Below are positions 61,669 through 62,727 of a stretch of 62,727 nucleotides of DNA, piece by piece. The stretch comes from Alphaproteobacteria bacterium (lineage in GTDB: Bacteria > Pseudomonadota > Alphaproteobacteria > Rhizobiales > JAJFHC01). Made by a program: the position numbers and the translations under genes. Location: NCBI GenBank assembly GCA_021775805.1, contig JAJFHD010000102.1:1-62727 (forward strand). Reading direction: 5' to 3'. The first letter of the stretch is position 1, and each line of letters opens with the position of its first letter. The notes beneath the pieces are model-generated. The model was not told where the DNA came from. It was given only the letters and a program-made list of their open reading frames with translations, and made no database searches.

Positions 61669-62703
61669 CTATTTTCCGGTCCCATGCATCTGCCGGCGGC
61701 GTTCGCGCACCATTTCGGTGGCCTCCGGCGAACCGTTGTGGAAAGAGCCGAACCATTTGTCCCAGGGGAAATCCGCATTGCCGTAGTTGCATTCGAAATA
61801 GCGGTGATGAAGCTGGTGATGAAAAGCGCCGAGCTGGAAACGGTTCTTGTTCTTGATCAGGAGACCGTCGTAACCGGTATGCGTGGTCGCTGCCCCCAGG
61901 GTGTTCCAGTAGAAATGGAAAAACACGTGGATCGGATGCGAGGCCACAACCCAGTGGATCAGCACGGAACTCAGATAGAGAACATGTTCGACCGGGTGCA
62001 TGGAAAGCCCCGACCACGGGCCGACATTGACGTTACGGTGGTGCAGGGAATGGGCAAGCCGGTAGAGCGGCGGCCAGTGCAGAAGCCGGTGAACCCAATA
62101 GAAATGAAATGACGCCCAGATCGGCAGGACCACGAACCACAGCAGGAACCAGACCGGGTTTTCTGTGAAACTCACATACGGCATCAGTTCGTTGGCATAG
62201 CCCCACATAAGCAGCACCTCATAGGCGGTCCATACCGTGACGCCACTGGCGAGGCTCCAGAACATGTTGTCGACGACCTGGTTGTTCCAGTTGAAACTGC
62301 GGGCATTCCTGGCCTGGTCGCGAGGATCGTATTTCAGCTTCTTGCCCTGTTTCCCGAAGGTGCAGAAATAAAGATGCAAGGCACCGGCGCCGACAATCAT
62401 GATTGCAAGGTTGCGGACATACATCTGAGCGATCCAGCCGAACTCAAAGTCACGGCATCGTTCCAAGGCCGGCTGAAGGTAAAGCCAGACGGCAATAGCC
62501 AGCAGGGCGAACAAGGAACGTTCCGACACTTTTAGCCAGGTTGCCGCATACCAGTCGAAGATCTTCTTCGGATTGGGTGGCCAAGAAAACAGCGGTGAAT
62601 TGCCGACCGGCAATTCGGGATGCCAGTTCCAGTCCCTGGACATGGCATGCGATGGCGTCTCCTGATCGTCGGTTGCCTGGCTTGTGTGTTCGCTTACGGA
62701 CAT
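61669..62703 (-). CDS. Fatty-acid-hydroxylase/sterol-desaturase family membrane protein
   Basis: A 344-residue integral membrane di-iron oxygenase. The histidine clusters are HFYWVHRLLH, RLAHSLHHRNVN and GAFHHQLHHRYFECNYGN, which bind the two irons. Several membrane segments lie between residues 62 and 270. The family hydroxylates or desaturates lipids such as fatty acids, carotenoids or sterol-like compounds; the exact substrate is unknown. ATG at 62703 begins 24 bases before the window end. It is 60 bases upstream of the aldolase gene on the same strand. Confidence 0.85.
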   Translation of the reverse strand: MSVSEHTSQATDDQETPSHAMSRDWNWHPELPVGNSPLFSWPPNPKKIFDWYAATWLKVSERSLFALLAIAVWLYLQPALERCRDFEFGWIAQMYVRNLAIMIVGAGALHLYFCTFGKQGKKLKYDPRDQARNARSFNWNNQVVDNMFWSLASGVTVWTAYEVLLMWGYANELMPYVSFTENPVWFLLWFVVLPIWASFHFYWVHRLLHWPPLYRLAHSLHHRNVNVGPWSGLSMHPVEHVLYLSSVLIHWVVASHPIHVFFHFYWNTLGAATTHTGYDGLLIKNKNRFQLGAFHHQLHHRYFECNYGNADFPWDKWFGSFHNGSPEATEMVRERRRQMHGTGK

Positions 62704-62727
62704 TGTAATGCCCTCCGGGTGGCAGAC

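Noticed and set aside
1..62727. CRISPR arrays, transposases, integrases, tRNA and rRNA genes
   Set aside because: I looked for regular short repeats, cloverleaf patterns and known mobile-element proteins and found none.

Overview
The window looks like a chromosomal stretch of an alphaproteobacterium, probably of the Hyphomicrobiales (Rhizobiales) type. The clues are high G+C coding, BetI-type TetR repressors, many GcvA-type LysR regulators paired with metabolic genes, ProU- and Pot-type ABC importers, a choline sulfatase and a single-chain GcvP. This placement is inference; no rRNA or tRNA gene is present to settle it. I saw no transposase, integrase, phage gene or CRISPR array.

Layout. 1-1812: a divergent FAD oxidoreductase (cut by the window edge) and a methyltransferase plus TetR pair. 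2216-6649: four secreted proteins of unknown function, visibly poorer in G+C, built from cysteine-rich repeats. 6973-11812: a spermidine/putrescine-type ABC operon ending in a second TetR paralogue. 12203-18092: a small secreted basic protein, then aminotransferase, DapA-like aldolase, amino-acid-oxidase-like, SDR and LysR genes (an amine or amino-acid catabolic set). 18244-21872: LysR, agmatine deiminase and N-carbamoylputrescine amidase (agmatine to putrescine) and a small protein. 22016-30425: quinone oxidoreductase, a two-component system and, divergent from it, two tandem autotransporters. 30456-38673: LysR, a GcvT-like demethylase, an EamA exporter, a betaine-type importer (X-V-W) and betI. 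38694-44279: metallo-hydrolase, SDR, sulfotransferase, choline sulfatase and a Tat-exported peptide-type binding protein. 44488-55143: two FAD oxidoreductases, EamA and BenE transporters, an FG-GAP protein, an ATP-grasp enzyme, a membrane protein, a feruloyl-CoA-synthase-like ligase and another EamA. 55352-60184: the glycine cleavage operon gcvT-gcvH-gcvP behind a tandem glycine riboswitch and a short leader ORF. 60371-62703: dtd, a class II aldolase and a fatty-acid-hydroxylase family protein.

How it fits together. A recurring theme is methylated amines and one-carbon units: choline sulfate hydrolysis, betaine uptake, BetI control, a folate-type demethylase and glycine cleavage. A second theme is putrescine (Pot import and agmatine conversion). 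The two are tied by a palindrome, TGAACGTTCA, found identically before the methyltransferase-TetR genes and the pot-TetR operon, with a one-base variant before the peptide-type binding protein.

The least explained parts are (i) a four-cysteine module of about 140 residues present four times in two adjacent secreted proteins, (ii) three FN3-like Cys4 repeats in a neighbour, (iii) a tandem autotransporter pair with swapped coiled-coil stalks, each behind the same palindrome and -10 box, next to a two-component system, and (iv) a 15-codon ORF with a strong ribosome binding site between the glycine riboswitch and gcvT.
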